This document shows positions 7,529 to 15,571 of a stretch of 64,000 nucleotides of DNA, in pieces. The DNA comes from Kangiella aquimarina DSM 16071 (GTDB taxonomy: Bacteria; Pseudomonadota; Gammaproteobacteria; Enterobacterales; Kangiellaceae), in NCBI RefSeq assembly GCF_000374105.1, contig NZ_KB893650.1, positions 986,862 through 1,050,861 of the forward strand, in the 5' to 3' direction. Position 1 is the stretch's first letter, and each line of letters opens with the position of its first letter. The position numbers and the translations under genes were made by a program. Under the pieces are notes generated by a model. It made no database searches and had not been told where the DNA came from. It saw only the letters and a list, made by a program, of their open reading frames with translations.

Positions 7529-9313
7529 TTACTTTGACTTTCTTACAACAACATTTGCAGTCATTGATTTAATTATTTTTAAATCTAGTCCAAAATCAAT
7601 CGCATCTAAAATTGTATTTAGCTGTTCTGGATTTATATCATTTCCATACCTATTCTCGGACTCGGTTTCTCCTCTTTGGTGTCCAACATAAGTTGTTCTA
7701 AATAGAGTTTGAACTTTTGGGTCACTCTTTAATTTATCAATAACAGAGTGTCTAAAACTATAAAGCGATTTTTTATCAGTCTTAATACATAGCTTTACTG
7801 CTAGTGAGTTATTGAACCAGTCAGCGGGGTTTCTTGAATACCCATGACCGTTGCTTTTATTTAGGTAAAAGAATAGTCTGCTGGAGTCTGAGACTTCTGG
7901 CACTTTCTTAACATTTTCTACAAAGTCAATAAATCCAACTTCTAATAAATGAGGATGAATAGGTATTACCCTCTTCGCTGAGTTATTTTTAAGAGATTTT
8001 GTAGCACTTTCTGCAAATGAAATTGTTTTTATATCTGTGCTTAAATCTATGTCATCTATAGTTAGTTGATAAATTTCCTCTGGCCTTGCTCCTGTGTACA
8101 GAAGTAATAAATATCCCCATAATTTTGCAAACTTGTATTTTTGCTTGTTGAACATACTTACAGCTAAATCTGAATTGAATAATTTGTTGATATCTTGATC
8201 AGTAAATGGAGTCTTTTCTTCTAGCGTGTTTATTTTCTTAGTTCTGTATAGCTTTCTTACGGGATTCCCGCTTATTACTTGTTTGTCTATGTAATATTGA
8301 AAAAATGAAGAAATTCGTTCTGCATGCTTTTTCTTTGTTGTCAGAGAAATAACTTCATGGCTCTTATCATTTTTTTGCTTTTTTATTATTTGCTCTAAGG
8401 TTAAGTTTTTGAATTCTTTATTTTTATTCCTATTTTTTGGTATTAGATCTAAATATTTTACAAACTTTCTTATATCTGGATTGTATGAAATTTCTTCAAT
8501 GTATTTGTTTCCGATTATTTCTATAAAGAGATTAATACTTTCTTCATATTGCTTTATCGTTCTTTCTTTTAGATGCGATGAGTTGGTTATATAGTCATTT
8601 AGCGCATCTGATAATTTAAGTCCATTTGAATTGGAATTATTTTGTCTATATGTGGGTTTGATGTTTAATGAATCTGCTTTGTCCTTTTCTATAAACAAAC
8701 TAAAAGGTGAAAGTGATAAACTTGAAGTTGGTGAAAAACAATCATTTTCTGCATCTAGTAGTTTAAAATGAGATATCTTTAAACTATCATTTCGACTTTC
8801 CAGATAAGCGTGAATATCTTCTTTCGCTATTTGTATGTAGCCTCCCTGTAAATCTACTTTGCCACTCCTGTCTTCATCAAGAGTGACTCTTTCAACAACT
8901 CCTCCTGTAGGTTTCTTTTCATAAGTAACAGAATAGAGCATGGCTTCAATTGGAGGTATTGAGCAATAAAATTCACCATTGTCGTCGTATATTTTTTGGA
9001 GTGCGTGTCTCAGTGTTTTGTAATCTTGCAACGATATAAGTTTGTCTATTGAGATTAGCTCAATAGCTTTTTTCTCTGATTTAATTATGAGGGTGCTGTT
9101 TTGTTTGTTCAAAAATTCATCTATATCTGATAATCCATTGATTCTTTGAAAGCTGCTCCACAGCTTAAATGCTTGTACCTTTGCTTCTTGATAACTCTTG
9201 GTTCCTAATGAAAACCTTATTTCCTTCTGTTTCCATTTATATCTTGTTGGAACAGCTATTCTAAAATAATAAACCCCAGAAGAGGTTCTGTATGTATGTG
9301 GTATTTTCCTCAT
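7529..9313 (-). CDS. Tyrosine recombinase/integrase of the ssrA element
   Basis: A 594-aa integrase. The N-terminus (PHTYRTSSGVYYFRIAVPTRYK) resembles the arm-binding start of long phage-type integrases; a SAM-like core-binding domain lies around 230-350. Catalytic residues: Arg410 in TGARPEE, a Lys region in SAKRVIPIHP, YSFRH with Arg521 (Tyr replaces the first His of HxxR, as in many island integrases), His545 in YVGHQRG, and nucleophile Tyr556 in NRYGND. The gene reads inward from the ssrA end and should catalyse insertion and excision between the 20-bp repeats. It converges with the DUF262-HNH gene over a 192-bp gap in which I see no gene. No excisionase was found. Confidence 0.93.
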   Translation of the reverse strand: MRKIPHTYRTSSGVYYFRIAVPTRYKWKQKEIRFSLGTKSYQEAKVQAFKLWSSFQRINGLSDIDEFLNKQNSTLIIKSEKKAIELISIDKLISLQDYKTLRHALQKIYDDNGEFYCSIPPIEAMLYSVTYEKKPTGGVVERVTLDEDRSGKVDLQGGYIQIAKEDIHAYLESRNDSLKISHFKLLDAENDCFSPTSSLSLSPFSLFIEKDKADSLNIKPTYRQNNSNSNGLKLSDALNDYITNSSHLKERTIKQYEESINLFIEIIGNKYIEEISYNPDIRKFVKYLDLIPKNRNKNKEFKNLTLEQIIKKQKNDKSHEVISLTTKKKHAERISSFFQYYIDKQVISGNPVRKLYRTKKINTLEEKTPFTDQDINKLFNSDLAVSMFNKQKYKFAKLWGYLLLLYTGARPEEIYQLTIDDIDLSTDIKTISFAESATKSLKNNSAKRVIPIHPHLLEVGFIDFVENVKKVPEVSDSSRLFFYLNKSNGHGYSRNPADWFNNSLAVKLCIKTDKKSLYSFRHSVIDKLKSDPKVQTLFRTTYVGHQRGETESENRYGNDINPEQLNTILDAIDFGLDLKIIKSMTANVVVRKSK

Positions 9314-9350
9314 TTATGTCACACCTATGTGGCAGACTATAATATTAAGG

Positions 9351-9391
9351 AAAAAATAAAAACCGATAAATTTAATAAAAAACAATCGGTT
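9351..9391 (-). terminator. Element-supplied replacement terminator for ssrA
   Basis: On the minus strand AACCGAT (9391-9385) pairs with ATCGGTT (9367-9361) across a 17-nt loop, followed by TTTATTTTTT. It lies directly after the ssrA 3' end, inside element DNA, and replaces the terminator stranded at 2933-2964. Confidence 0.65.
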
Positions 9392-9400
9392 ATCAAAAAT

Positions 9401-9420
9401 TTGGTGGAGACGGCGGGAAT
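9401..9420. repeat. Right attachment repeat, overlapping the 3' end of ssrA
   Basis: Identical over 20 bp to 2968-2987. It contains the encoded CCA, the acceptor-stem 3' strand and the start of the T arm of tmRNA (minus strand). Identity stops at both ends: TGAACC follows here, whereas CTCCACC follows at the left copy. Confidence 0.92.
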
Positions 9421-9749
9421 TGAACCCGCGTCCGCGAATCCTCTGCTCGAGGGTCTACATGCTTAGGTCCATCTTTAATTTAATCTTTGACGTGCCGATG
9501 GGCAGGCATTCAAAGACGGTCTCGAGGAAAGTTTAACAGTTGGCTGCCGAGCACAGTTACCTGCGAGTCCCTGTATTGACTGTCTAGCTCCTACCAAGGA
9601 CGCTCAGAGTAGACAGTTAGCCTTAAGCGGCTAAAGCGTAGTTGTCTTCGTTTGCAACTATTAAGTTTCAGCTTTGATTTTACGAGATTCGCTGACATCT
9701 CGGCATGCACCTGGAGGTTCGTAATCCACGTCGAATCCAAATCGTCCCC
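9402..9749 (-). ncRNA. ssrA: Transfer-messenger RNA (tmRNA)
   Basis: One-piece tmRNA of about 348 nt that rescues stalled ribosomes together with SmpB. The 5' end GGGGACG (9749-9743) pairs with CGTCTCC near the 3' end (one G-U), followed by discriminator A and encoded CCA (9404-9402). The 5' tRNA-like part contains the conserved TTTGGATTCGACG. The tag reading frame at 9655-9623 reads GCAAACGAAGACAACTACGC and onward to TAA, giving the tag ANEDNYALAA. The T arm GGGTTCAATTCCC is intact. The final 20 nt are the integration site of the element. smpB lies 4.5 kb away on the same strand. Confidence 0.97.
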
Positions 9750-9761
9750 AGATTCTTTTCC

Positions 9762-9767
9762 ATTATA
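9762..9767 (-). promoter_or_regulatory. Likely -10 element of the ssrA promoter
   Basis: TATAAT on the minus strand, 12 bases before the mature 5' end; this spacing implies a short processed leader. No strong -35 hexamer is visible at 16-18 bp. Confidence 0.5.
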
Positions 9768-9885
9768 GTGCAATATTGGGCCAAGTACATTAATATCAAG
9801 GGTATAGCTCAAGATATTTTGTGGCTTGGTTAACATTCATTTTTTGAGCAAACAGCTACACTCCATTGGAATAACAGGAGGGGCA

Positions 9886-10689
9886 ATGAGTAGTTTACAA
9901 ACGTCCAAGATACAGTTTGCCATGCTGTCGCATAAGGGGATGTCGCGGCAGAATAACGATGACAAGGTTTTTGCATCATCTGATTTGGGGTTATGGGTTT
10001 TGTCAGATGGTGTCGGTGGTCTGAAGCAAGGCGAACAGGCAAGTCAATACGCAATCGACGAGATTTCAAAGTCGATTTCAAAAGGTTTTAACCTTCACAA
10101 TGCAGTACATTCTGCGCACTCTGTAATCAAGGCTCATAATCGCCATGAACAGGAAGATCGCGGAGCGACTGTGGTTGCTGTTCATTCCAATGGTGCCGAT
10201 TATGAGATTGCCTGGGTGGGCGATAGTCGTGCGTATTTATGGAATCAGGAAACGGGTGAGTTGACTCAGCTGACTGAAGACCATACTTTGGTTCAGAAGT
10301 TGGTCAACGCTGGCTTACTTGAGCAGACTGAGGTAAAAAACCATCCAAAACGTCATGTTATCACCCAGTGCTTGGGGATTGAGAATGAAACTCCCTTGAG
10401 CATTGGCTCGCTGAAAAGAGAATGGGACTACGGTGAATCCCTGCTACTGGCCAGCGACGGACTATACGAAGAGCTTTCCAGGCAAGAAATCATTGCAGCT
10501 TTGAAGCTTCCTCGTGATAATCAGGCAAAGGTTGAGTATCTGGTCGAATTGGCATGTAAGAATGGGGGTAGCGATAATATTTCTTTAATGCTCATTTCTT
10601 CACCAGTAACTGAGCCTAAACCGCAGAAACAAGAAACTCCGGTTGAGAAGTTTATAAAAAAAATCAAAACAATCCTTAAACTAGGTTAA
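9886..10689 (+). CDS. PP2C-family Ser/Thr protein phosphatase
   Basis: A 267-aa soluble metal-dependent phosphatase. PP2C motifs: SDGVGGLKQGEQAS, GATVVAV, AWVGDSRAYLW, LLLASDGLYEEL and GGSDNISLMLI, which supply the Asp/Gly metal ligands. ATG 9886 is chosen over an upstream in-frame ATG at 9826 because AGGAGG stands 7 bases before it and the upstream residues match no part of the fold. It is the first gene of a phosphatase-FHA-kinase operon (gaps of 12 and 6 bp) and most likely dephosphorylates the products of the kinase at 11257. Confidence 0.93.
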   Translation: MSSLQTSKIQFAMLSHKGMSRQNNDDKVFASSDLGLWVLSDGVGGLKQGEQASQYAIDEISKSISKGFNLHNAVHSAHSVIKAHNRHEQEDRGATVVAVHSNGADYEIAWVGDSRAYLWNQETGELTQLTEDHTLVQKLVNAGLLEQTEVKNHPKRHVITQCLGIENETPLSIGSLKREWDYGESLLLASDGLYEELSRQEIIAALKLPRDNQAKVEYLVELACKNGGSDNISLMLISSPVTEPKPQKQETPVEKFIKKIKTILKLG

Positions 10690-10701
10690 TGTGAGGTAGG
10701 T

Positions 10702-11250
10702 ATGTCTTCTGAGAAAGTTCCTTCACAGCAAAAGTCAGAATATCGTGAAGATAAAGCGGGACCACAAGGAACACTGGTCTTCGATTCGAGTCAAGTTGAA
10801 AGGATGATCAAAGAGGAAATTCAAAAGTTGGAAGATGATGGAAGTAAAGTTCCAGCCCTGCTTGCAACGACTAAGCCACATGCTGGGCAGGCATTTTTAC
10901 TGGAGTATGGTAAAAATGTCATCGGACGGGGTAAAGGTAACAGCGTGACTCTTTATGACCCTGCGGCATCTTCAACGCATGCCCAAATCACCTTCTCTGA
11001 AGGGCAGTGGCGTATCTTAAATTTGTTGTCTTCTAACGGCACTATTGTCAATGGTGAGAAAGTTTCTGAGCGTATTTTATCATTTGGTGACAGAATTCAA
11101 ATTGGTCATACTGAGTTTTTATTCACCTTGGTCGACAGTAGTGAAGCTCAGCCACAGGAAGAAAAAGAAGAAATGAACTGGATGTTAATTGGTTCATTAG
11201 GTGTGGCGGCATTAATTCTGTTGGGAGTTCTTGCCTGGTTATTTCTCTAA
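10702..11250 (+). CDS. FHA-domain protein with C-terminal membrane anchor
   Basis: A 182-aa protein. The FHA phosphothreonine-binding domain spans about residues 68-140, with the phosphopeptide-contact residues in VIGRGKGNSV and SSTHAQI, and SSNGTIVNG. It ends in a single transmembrane helix (MLIGSLGVAALILLGVLAWLFL), so the FHA domain faces the cytoplasm from the inner membrane. The Glu/Lys-rich N-terminus (residues 8-55) is a likely flexible region. It sits between the phosphatase and the kinase and probably docks the phosphorylated kinase or its substrate at the membrane. Confidence 0.9.
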   Translation: MSSEKVPSQQKSEYREDKAGPQGTLVFDSSQVERMIKEEIQKLEDDGSKVPALLATTKPHAGQAFLLEYGKNVIGRGKGNSVTLYDPAASSTHAQITFSEGQWRILNLLSSNGTIVNGEKVSERILSFGDRIQIGHTEFLFTLVDSSEAQPQEEKEEMNWMLIGSLGVAALILLGVLAWLFL

Positions 11251-11256
11251 TTCTCA

Positions 11257-12960
11257 ATGTCACAGGATAACGAACTGCGCATTGGGCGCTATAAACTTGT
11301 CAAAGAAATTGGCCGTGGAGCTATGTCTGTTGTGTATCAGGCAGAAGATCCGGAGATTGGTCGATCGCTCGCGATAAAACTTTTAAAACACGAACTGGTT
11401 GAAAAAGAGGAATATCGCGAGCTTTTCTTGCGTGAAGCCAAAGCAGCAGGGCGTCTAGGTCATCCAGGTATTGTCACTATTTATGATGTAGGTATTTGGC
11501 AAGAGCGGCCATTTATTGCCATGGAGTTGTTAGAAGGGGAAAATCTTGATGATTACCTTCAAAAAAATGGCACCCTGAGCCTGGAGCAGGCCGCGGATCT
11601 TGCTAAACAGCTAACTCTAGCACTTGATTATGCCCATCAAAATGGAGTCATTCACCGCGATTTAAAACCGGATAACATTTTGGTTCTTGATGGTGGTCGT
11701 CGTTTTAAAATTACTGACTTCGGTATTGCTCACGTTGAGCATCTCTTTCTTGAAGATGAAGGCGGTAAAACCAATGAAAAAATCATGGGCACACCAGCCT
11801 ACATGTCGCCTGAACAGATTACAGGCCACGGCGTTGATTTCAAAACTGACCTATATTCGCTTGGAGTAATTCTTTATCAGGTGACTAAAGGCGAATTACC
11901 CTTTCAGGCCCCCAATTACGCGGCAATGATGCAGGCTGTCCTGCACATGAATCCTCAGCCCATTAATATCGTTTCTGAACAGGGGTTCATGTGGCAGAGT
12001 ATTATTTTCCGGCTACTACAGAAAAACCCTGATCACCGCTATGACTCCAGCGATGAGCTTCTTACAGAAATTGAAACCTTGGCAAAAGAGCTGGCACAGA
12101 ACAAGGAAGGGTTGGCTGGGATACGTTTCGTTTCCATGCGTGCAAGATGGGCAATTAGTTTATCTGCCGTGGTTTTGGTGGTAATGATTCTGGGGATGGT
12201 CTGGGTTTATAACAAACAGAATAAGCTAATGAACCAACTGGTTTTCGACTACGGGAATTCAATGGTGCAGATTATTTCTTCTGAAACCGCAGAATTACTA
12301 TTGCTTGATGAAGATGTTGCGCTACAGGCGATTACCGTTGATATTGCCGATAACTCACAGATTCAGCATTTATCGATAAGAAATAGTCAGGGTATTGTTC
12401 AGAGTAGCAGTCAGCCGGAACAGATAAATAAGCCATTTGTATTACCGCAGGCAAGTGAGTTACAGCAGTATAATAACAATGCGAATATTTATTCGAATTT
12501 AACCGATTATAATCAGGAAGTTGTGTTATTTGATTCTCCAATAACTTATCAGGACAAGCAGATTGGTCATGCATTTATCGCGATCAGTCGTAGTAATCTA
12601 AAAAGTGCTACTCAATCATCCCTGTTAGCAATGATTATCTGGATGTTCTTGATAATGCTAGCAGTATTTTCCGGGGTTTACTGGCTGGCAAACCGATTTA
12701 TTCAGAGAGTTAACCAAACGCGACATGTAATACGTGAACTGAGAAATCATGGTCAGGCTGATATCCTTAAGGTAGATACACACGATGAAGTCGGGCGTTT
12801 ACAACAGGAAGTGAATGACCTTTCTCAGAAGTTGGCTGGTTTGACGCAAACTCAGTATATAAGTACAAACCCAGATCCTAGTTTAATGGAGACCATTACA
12901 GATATGGATAAAACGCTTATTATTTCTCAGGATGAGACAGAGAGTCGCGAGGAAAAGTAA
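11257..12960 (+). CDS. Membrane Ser/Thr protein kinase with periplasmic sensor and C-terminal HAMP region
   Basis: A 567-aa kinase. The N-terminal Hanks-type domain (10-275) is complete: glycine loop IGRGAMSVV, Lys41 in AIKLLK, HRDLKPDN (133-140), DFG (154-156) and the GTPAYMSPEQ activation-loop end. TM1 is about 298-318, then a periplasmic domain of roughly 135 residues, TM2 about 457-477, and a HAMP-like helix pair to about 530, ending in an acidic tail. PknB-type kinases usually have one TM and PASTA repeats; here a chemoreceptor-like sensor/HAMP layout follows the kinase. The periplasmic part probably senses an external signal. A bidirectional terminator follows. Confidence 0.92.
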   Translation: MSQDNELRIGRYKLVKEIGRGAMSVVYQAEDPEIGRSLAIKLLKHELVEKEEYRELFLREAKAAGRLGHPGIVTIYDVGIWQERPFIAMELLEGENLDDYLQKNGTLSLEQAADLAKQLTLALDYAHQNGVIHRDLKPDNILVLDGGRRFKITDFGIAHVEHLFLEDEGGKTNEKIMGTPAYMSPEQITGHGVDFKTDLYSLGVILYQVTKGELPFQAPNYAAMMQAVLHMNPQPINIVSEQGFMWQSIIFRLLQKNPDHRYDSSDELLTEIETLAKELAQNKEGLAGIRFVSMRARWAISLSAVVLVVMILGMVWVYNKQNKLMNQLVFDYGNSMVQIISSETAELLLLDEDVALQAITVDIADNSQIQHLSIRNSQGIVQSSSQPEQINKPFVLPQASELQQYNNNANIYSNLTDYNQEVVLFDSPITYQDKQIGHAFIAISRSNLKSATQSSLLAMIIWMFLIMLAVFSGVYWLANRFIQRVNQTRHVIRELRNHGQADILKVDTHDEVGRLQQEVNDLSQKLAGLTQTQYISTNPDPSLMETITDMDKTLIISQDETESREEK

Positions 12961-12999
12961 TTCAGGAGCCACACTGATAATATTCATGTTCTTACAAAC

Positions 13000-13035
13000 A
13001 AAAAGGCTATCTTACGATATTAAGATAGCCTTTTT
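13000..13035. terminator. Bidirectional terminator between the kinase and LysM genes
   Basis: GGCTATCTTA (13005-13014) pairs exactly with TAAGATAGCC (13021-13030) around CGATAT, flanked by A5 on the left and T5 on the right, so it can serve both convergent genes. Confidence 0.88.
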
Positions 13036-13072
13036 CTGATTAGGGCTGCTAGAAATTTTAGTAAACAACACT

Positions 13073-14017
13073 CTAGAATGATTCGAGTTTTTCCTTAAGC
13101 GCTTTTACTCGATCTTTATAAACCAGAGCCAGGTCATCGGAAGGATTAATGGCTAGAATGCGATCCCAGTAAACTAGAGCATCATCTAGCTTTTGGTTGC
13201 GGTAAAGCCTAAGTGCCTGTTGGTGATAATGTTCGCTAACTTTATTGCGCGCCCCTGTAAATAGTGCGTTGGACTCAAGTTCGGTTCCTGAAACCTGCCA
13301 GGCGCTTAATAAGATATTGTAAGACTTATCAAATTCCTGGTCATCGGCCAACTGTTTAGCTTCAACCAAATCCTGCTCTACATTCAACGCTGCCAGATTG
13401 GATTGTAGGATTTGCTGACTCGATTCTGATAGGCGCTCATCATCGATTAACAACTGTAGTAATTCCTCAGCTTCTCCTACAGAACCCTGCTGGCGGAACT
13501 GCCTTACTTGATTTTGCGCTGCAATGATCAGTTTTTCCTGCAATTGATTATTATCTGCTAGGTCTTCTTGCACTCGGGCATACTCTATTGCCTCGTAATA
13601 GCGTTGCTCAGAGAGCAGGGTGTCCATTTCTGAAGTGGACTCAGTTGACTGTTCAATCGATTGCTGTTTTTGGGTCTGCGCTTGCTGAGAGCTTCTGGGT
13701 TTTACCAGAATTAACCCCTTGCTAGGGAGTTGGAGTTGTTGACCAACATAGATTGGGGCTTGTGGCTCAATGTTATTTAATTCAGCTATTTCCAGATATC
13801 TCTGTGCGTTGCCCAACATATTTTTTGCAATAGAGCCCAGGGTATCTCCTGAACGGACAGTATACTGAATCGTGTCTGATTGGACTGTTTTGCCTGAAAT
13901 ATAGGAGCGAGTGCCATCGCTGACATCAATAATTTCGACGGGTTCTTCGCTTCGGTCTTCGACAAATGAGCAACCGGATAGCGCTAACGCTAGAAATAGT
14001 GTGCTGTAAGCTTTCAA
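13073..14017 (-). CDS. LysM-domain lipoprotein
   Basis: A 314-aa predicted lipoprotein: signal peptide with lipobox LSGC (Cys16). A LysM peptidoglycan-binding domain lies at about 51-96 (YTVRSGDTLGSIAKNMLG...PIYVGQQLQLP). The rest is helical and glutamine-rich, with TPR-like pairs, the clearest being the C-terminal ALRLYRNQKLDDALVYWDRILAINPSDDLAL. It would sit in the envelope bound to peptidoglycan and act as a scaffold; the exact role is unknown. The start codon is TTG, with AAAGG about 10 bases before it. Transcribed toward the kinase, convergent. Confidence 0.85.
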   Translation of the reverse strand: MKAYSTLFLALALSGCSFVEDRSEEPVEIIDVSDGTRSYISGKTVQSDTIQYTVRSGDTLGSIAKNMLGNAQRYLEIAELNNIEPQAPIYVGQQLQLPSKGLILVKPRSSQQAQTQKQQSIEQSTESTSEMDTLLSEQRYYEAIEYARVQEDLADNNQLQEKLIIAAQNQVRQFRQQGSVGEAEELLQLLIDDERLSESSQQILQSNLAALNVEQDLVEAKQLADDQEFDKSYNILLSAWQVSGTELESNALFTGARNKVSEHYHQQALRLYRNQKLDDALVYWDRILAINPSDDLALVYKDRVKALKEKLESF

Positions 14018-14204
14018 GAGATAATACCTTTTCCTTAAATTGGCAGTGCTAATATTGATATTATAAAGCCTTATAAATCAAGACCCTACAGAAAAAATTG
14101 AATTATAACAATCGCTTTATCATGACAGTGTGGTTTATACCACACTTGGCAAGAACATCACTTTACACTGTTTCGAACTGAGTATGTACAGCAAATATTT
14201 AGGC

Positions 14205-14678
14205 TTAATGACGTTTCATGATACGTTCTTTGGCCTTATTCCACTCCCGTTCTTTCTCTGTTGCCCGTTTGTCATGCATTTTTTTACCTTTAGCCAGACC
14301 GATTTCCAGTTTTACTCGGTGTTGTTTCCAGTACATGGCCAAGGCGACTACTGTGTAACCCTGTTGCTCAACACCGCGGAAGAGCTGAGCTATCTCGCGA
14401 TTATGTAAAAGTAGCTTTCGAGTGCGGGTCGGATCGGCTACTACGTGGGTCGAAGCAGAAATAAGTGGGGTGATGTGGCAGCCAAAAAGAAAGGCTTCAC
14501 CATCTTTGAGCAACACGTAACTCTCGGCTAGGTTTACCTTACCTGCACGTATGCTTTTCACTTCCCAGCCTTGTAATACGAGACCTGCTTCGAAAGTTTC
14601 TTCTATAAAGTAGTCATGACGTGCGCGCTTGTTGAGCGCAATGGTATTGCCTGACGGCTTACCTTTTTTCTTAGCCAA
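14205..14678 (-). CDS. smpB: SsrA-binding protein SmpB
   Basis: A 157-aa oligonucleotide-binding-fold protein that binds tmRNA and places it in the stalled ribosome A site. Conserved segments: [34 protein letters not shown] in the N-terminal half (read as two blocks), RTRKLLLH, and the basic C-terminal tail [19 protein letters not shown] that fills the mRNA channel. Length is normal. The start codon is TTG with AGGAA six bases before it. It shares strand and neighbourhood with ssrA. Confidence 0.97.
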   Translation of the reverse strand: MAKKKGKPSGNTIALNKRARHDYFIEETFEAGLVLQGWEVKSIRAGKVNLAESYVLLKDGEAFLFGCHITPLISASTHVVADPTRTRKLLLHNREIAQLFRGVEQQGYTVVALAMYWKQHRVKLEIGLAKGKKMHDKRATEKEREWNKAKERIMKRH

Positions 14679-14817
14679 GGTATTTCCTGTGTGGAATTAT
14701 TTCAAAGTTAGACCGCAATTATAGGTGCCTGAGTGCTATTGCTCAATAGTTGGTATTTAAGGCGCCTGCAGTGTTACAATTGCGGCACTTTAAAATCTGA
14801 ATAACTAGCTTTTTGCA

Positions 14818-15252
14818 ATGAAAATCATTCGGCGACAAGCGCTTTTACCCTTTTCGGCAAAACAGATGTTCGACTTAGTGGATGATATTGAGAAATACCC
14901 TGAGTTTTTGCCAAGCTGCAACGATGCCAGAATTCTTGAAAGAACGGATAAAACCGTAACTGCGACCTTATCTGTGGCAAAAGGTGGTTTTGCTAAAGAG
15001 TTTACGACGCGGAACACCAATCAGCCTTATGAAAAAATTGCTATGGAGCTGGTCATGGGACCTTTTAAACATTTAACGGGTCAATGGACGTTTGATGCAT
15101 TGAGTGAATCAGCCTGCAAGATAGAGTTAGTTGTAAAGTTTGAGTTTTCCAATCCACTGACAAACCTTGCTTTTGGGGCTGTTTTTAACCAGATGGCAGA
15201 GTCATTTGTCGACGCTTTCTCAAAAAGAGCTAGACAGGTGTATGCCTCATGA
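14818..15252 (+). CDS. ratA: RatA/COQ10-family START-domain protein
   Basis: A 144-aa START-fold protein. The N-terminus [32 protein letters not shown] and the C-terminal F...[12 protein letters not shown] are typical of the RatA/COQ10 family. The E. coli homologue was described as a ribosome-association toxin, whereas the wider family binds ubiquinone and aids respiration; the latter role seems equally likely. It overlaps the next gene by 4 bp (ATGA), the classic ratA-ratB(rnfH) pair, divergent from smpB as in many gammaproteobacteria. Confidence 0.93.
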   Translation: MKIIRRQALLPFSAKQMFDLVDDIEKYPEFLPSCNDARILERTDKTVTATLSVAKGGFAKEFTTRNTNQPYEKIAMELVMGPFKHLTGQWTFDALSESACKIELVVKFEFSNPLTNLAFGAVFNQMAESFVDAFSKRARQVYAS

Positions 15253-15542
15253 GCAGTCAGCACAAAATTCAGGTGGAAGTCTGTTATGCTTTACCGGAAA
15301 AGCAGACATTGCTTTCACTTGAGGTAGAGCCTTCTCTAACCATTGAGAGCATCATTAAACAATCAGGTATTTTGGAGCTATACCCCGAAATCGATCTTGC
15401 AGAGAATAGGGTGGGTATCTTTAGTAAACTTGCTAAACTGAGCGATACTTTGCATGATGGCGATAGAATTGAGATTTATCGCCCTCTGATAGCCGATCCA
15501 AAAGAAGTTCGAAAACAGAGAGCTCAAAAAAATAAAACATAA
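15249..15542 (+). CDS. rnfH: RnfH/RatB-family ubiquitin-fold protein
   Basis: A 97-aa beta-grasp protein of the RnfH family: [21 protein letters not shown] near the start, [28 protein letters not shown] and the family ending [11 protein letters not shown]. Function is not established. Translationally coupled to ratA by an ATGA overlap. Confidence 0.93.
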   Translation: MSSQHKIQVEVCYALPEKQTLLSLEVEPSLTIESIIKQSGILELYPEIDLAENRVGIFSKLAKLSDTLHDGDRIEIYRPLIADPKEVRKQRAQKNKT

Positions 15543-15571
15543 AAACCCCGGTCAACGAGGAAGACTAAAAA

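Larger units (their letters stand above)
2968..9420. mobile_element. Integrative element inserted at the 3' end of ssrA
   Basis: The boundaries are the two 20-bp direct repeats at 2968-2987 and 9401-9420. A tyrosine integrase reads away from the right repeat, starting 88 bp from it, the usual arrangement for tmRNA-targeting islands. The interior is clearly more AT-rich than the flanks, and its proteins are rich in Lys, Asn and Ile. Contents: HUH-like protein, serine recombinase, 54-aa protein, methyltransferase, DUF262-HNH protein, integrase. The right copy leaves ssrA intact, so the gene end was restored by element DNA. No structural phage genes or conjugation genes are present, so it is a small integrative element or satellite carrying a defence-like cargo. 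Confidence 0.92.

Noticed and set aside
9591-9836. 81-codon minus-strand frame over the tmRNA
   Set aside because: It lies within ssrA; the strong tmRNA structure and tag frame explain the sequence.
14130-14408. 92-codon plus-strand frame antisense to smpB
   Set aside because: Shadow of the smpB codons; the peptide is hydrophobic and Phe-rich without a start context.
14818-15542. ratA-rnfH as a genuine toxin-antitoxin locus
   Set aside because: Both are conserved core genes of ubiquinone-linked or unknown function; gene overlap alone does not show toxin-antitoxin behaviour.
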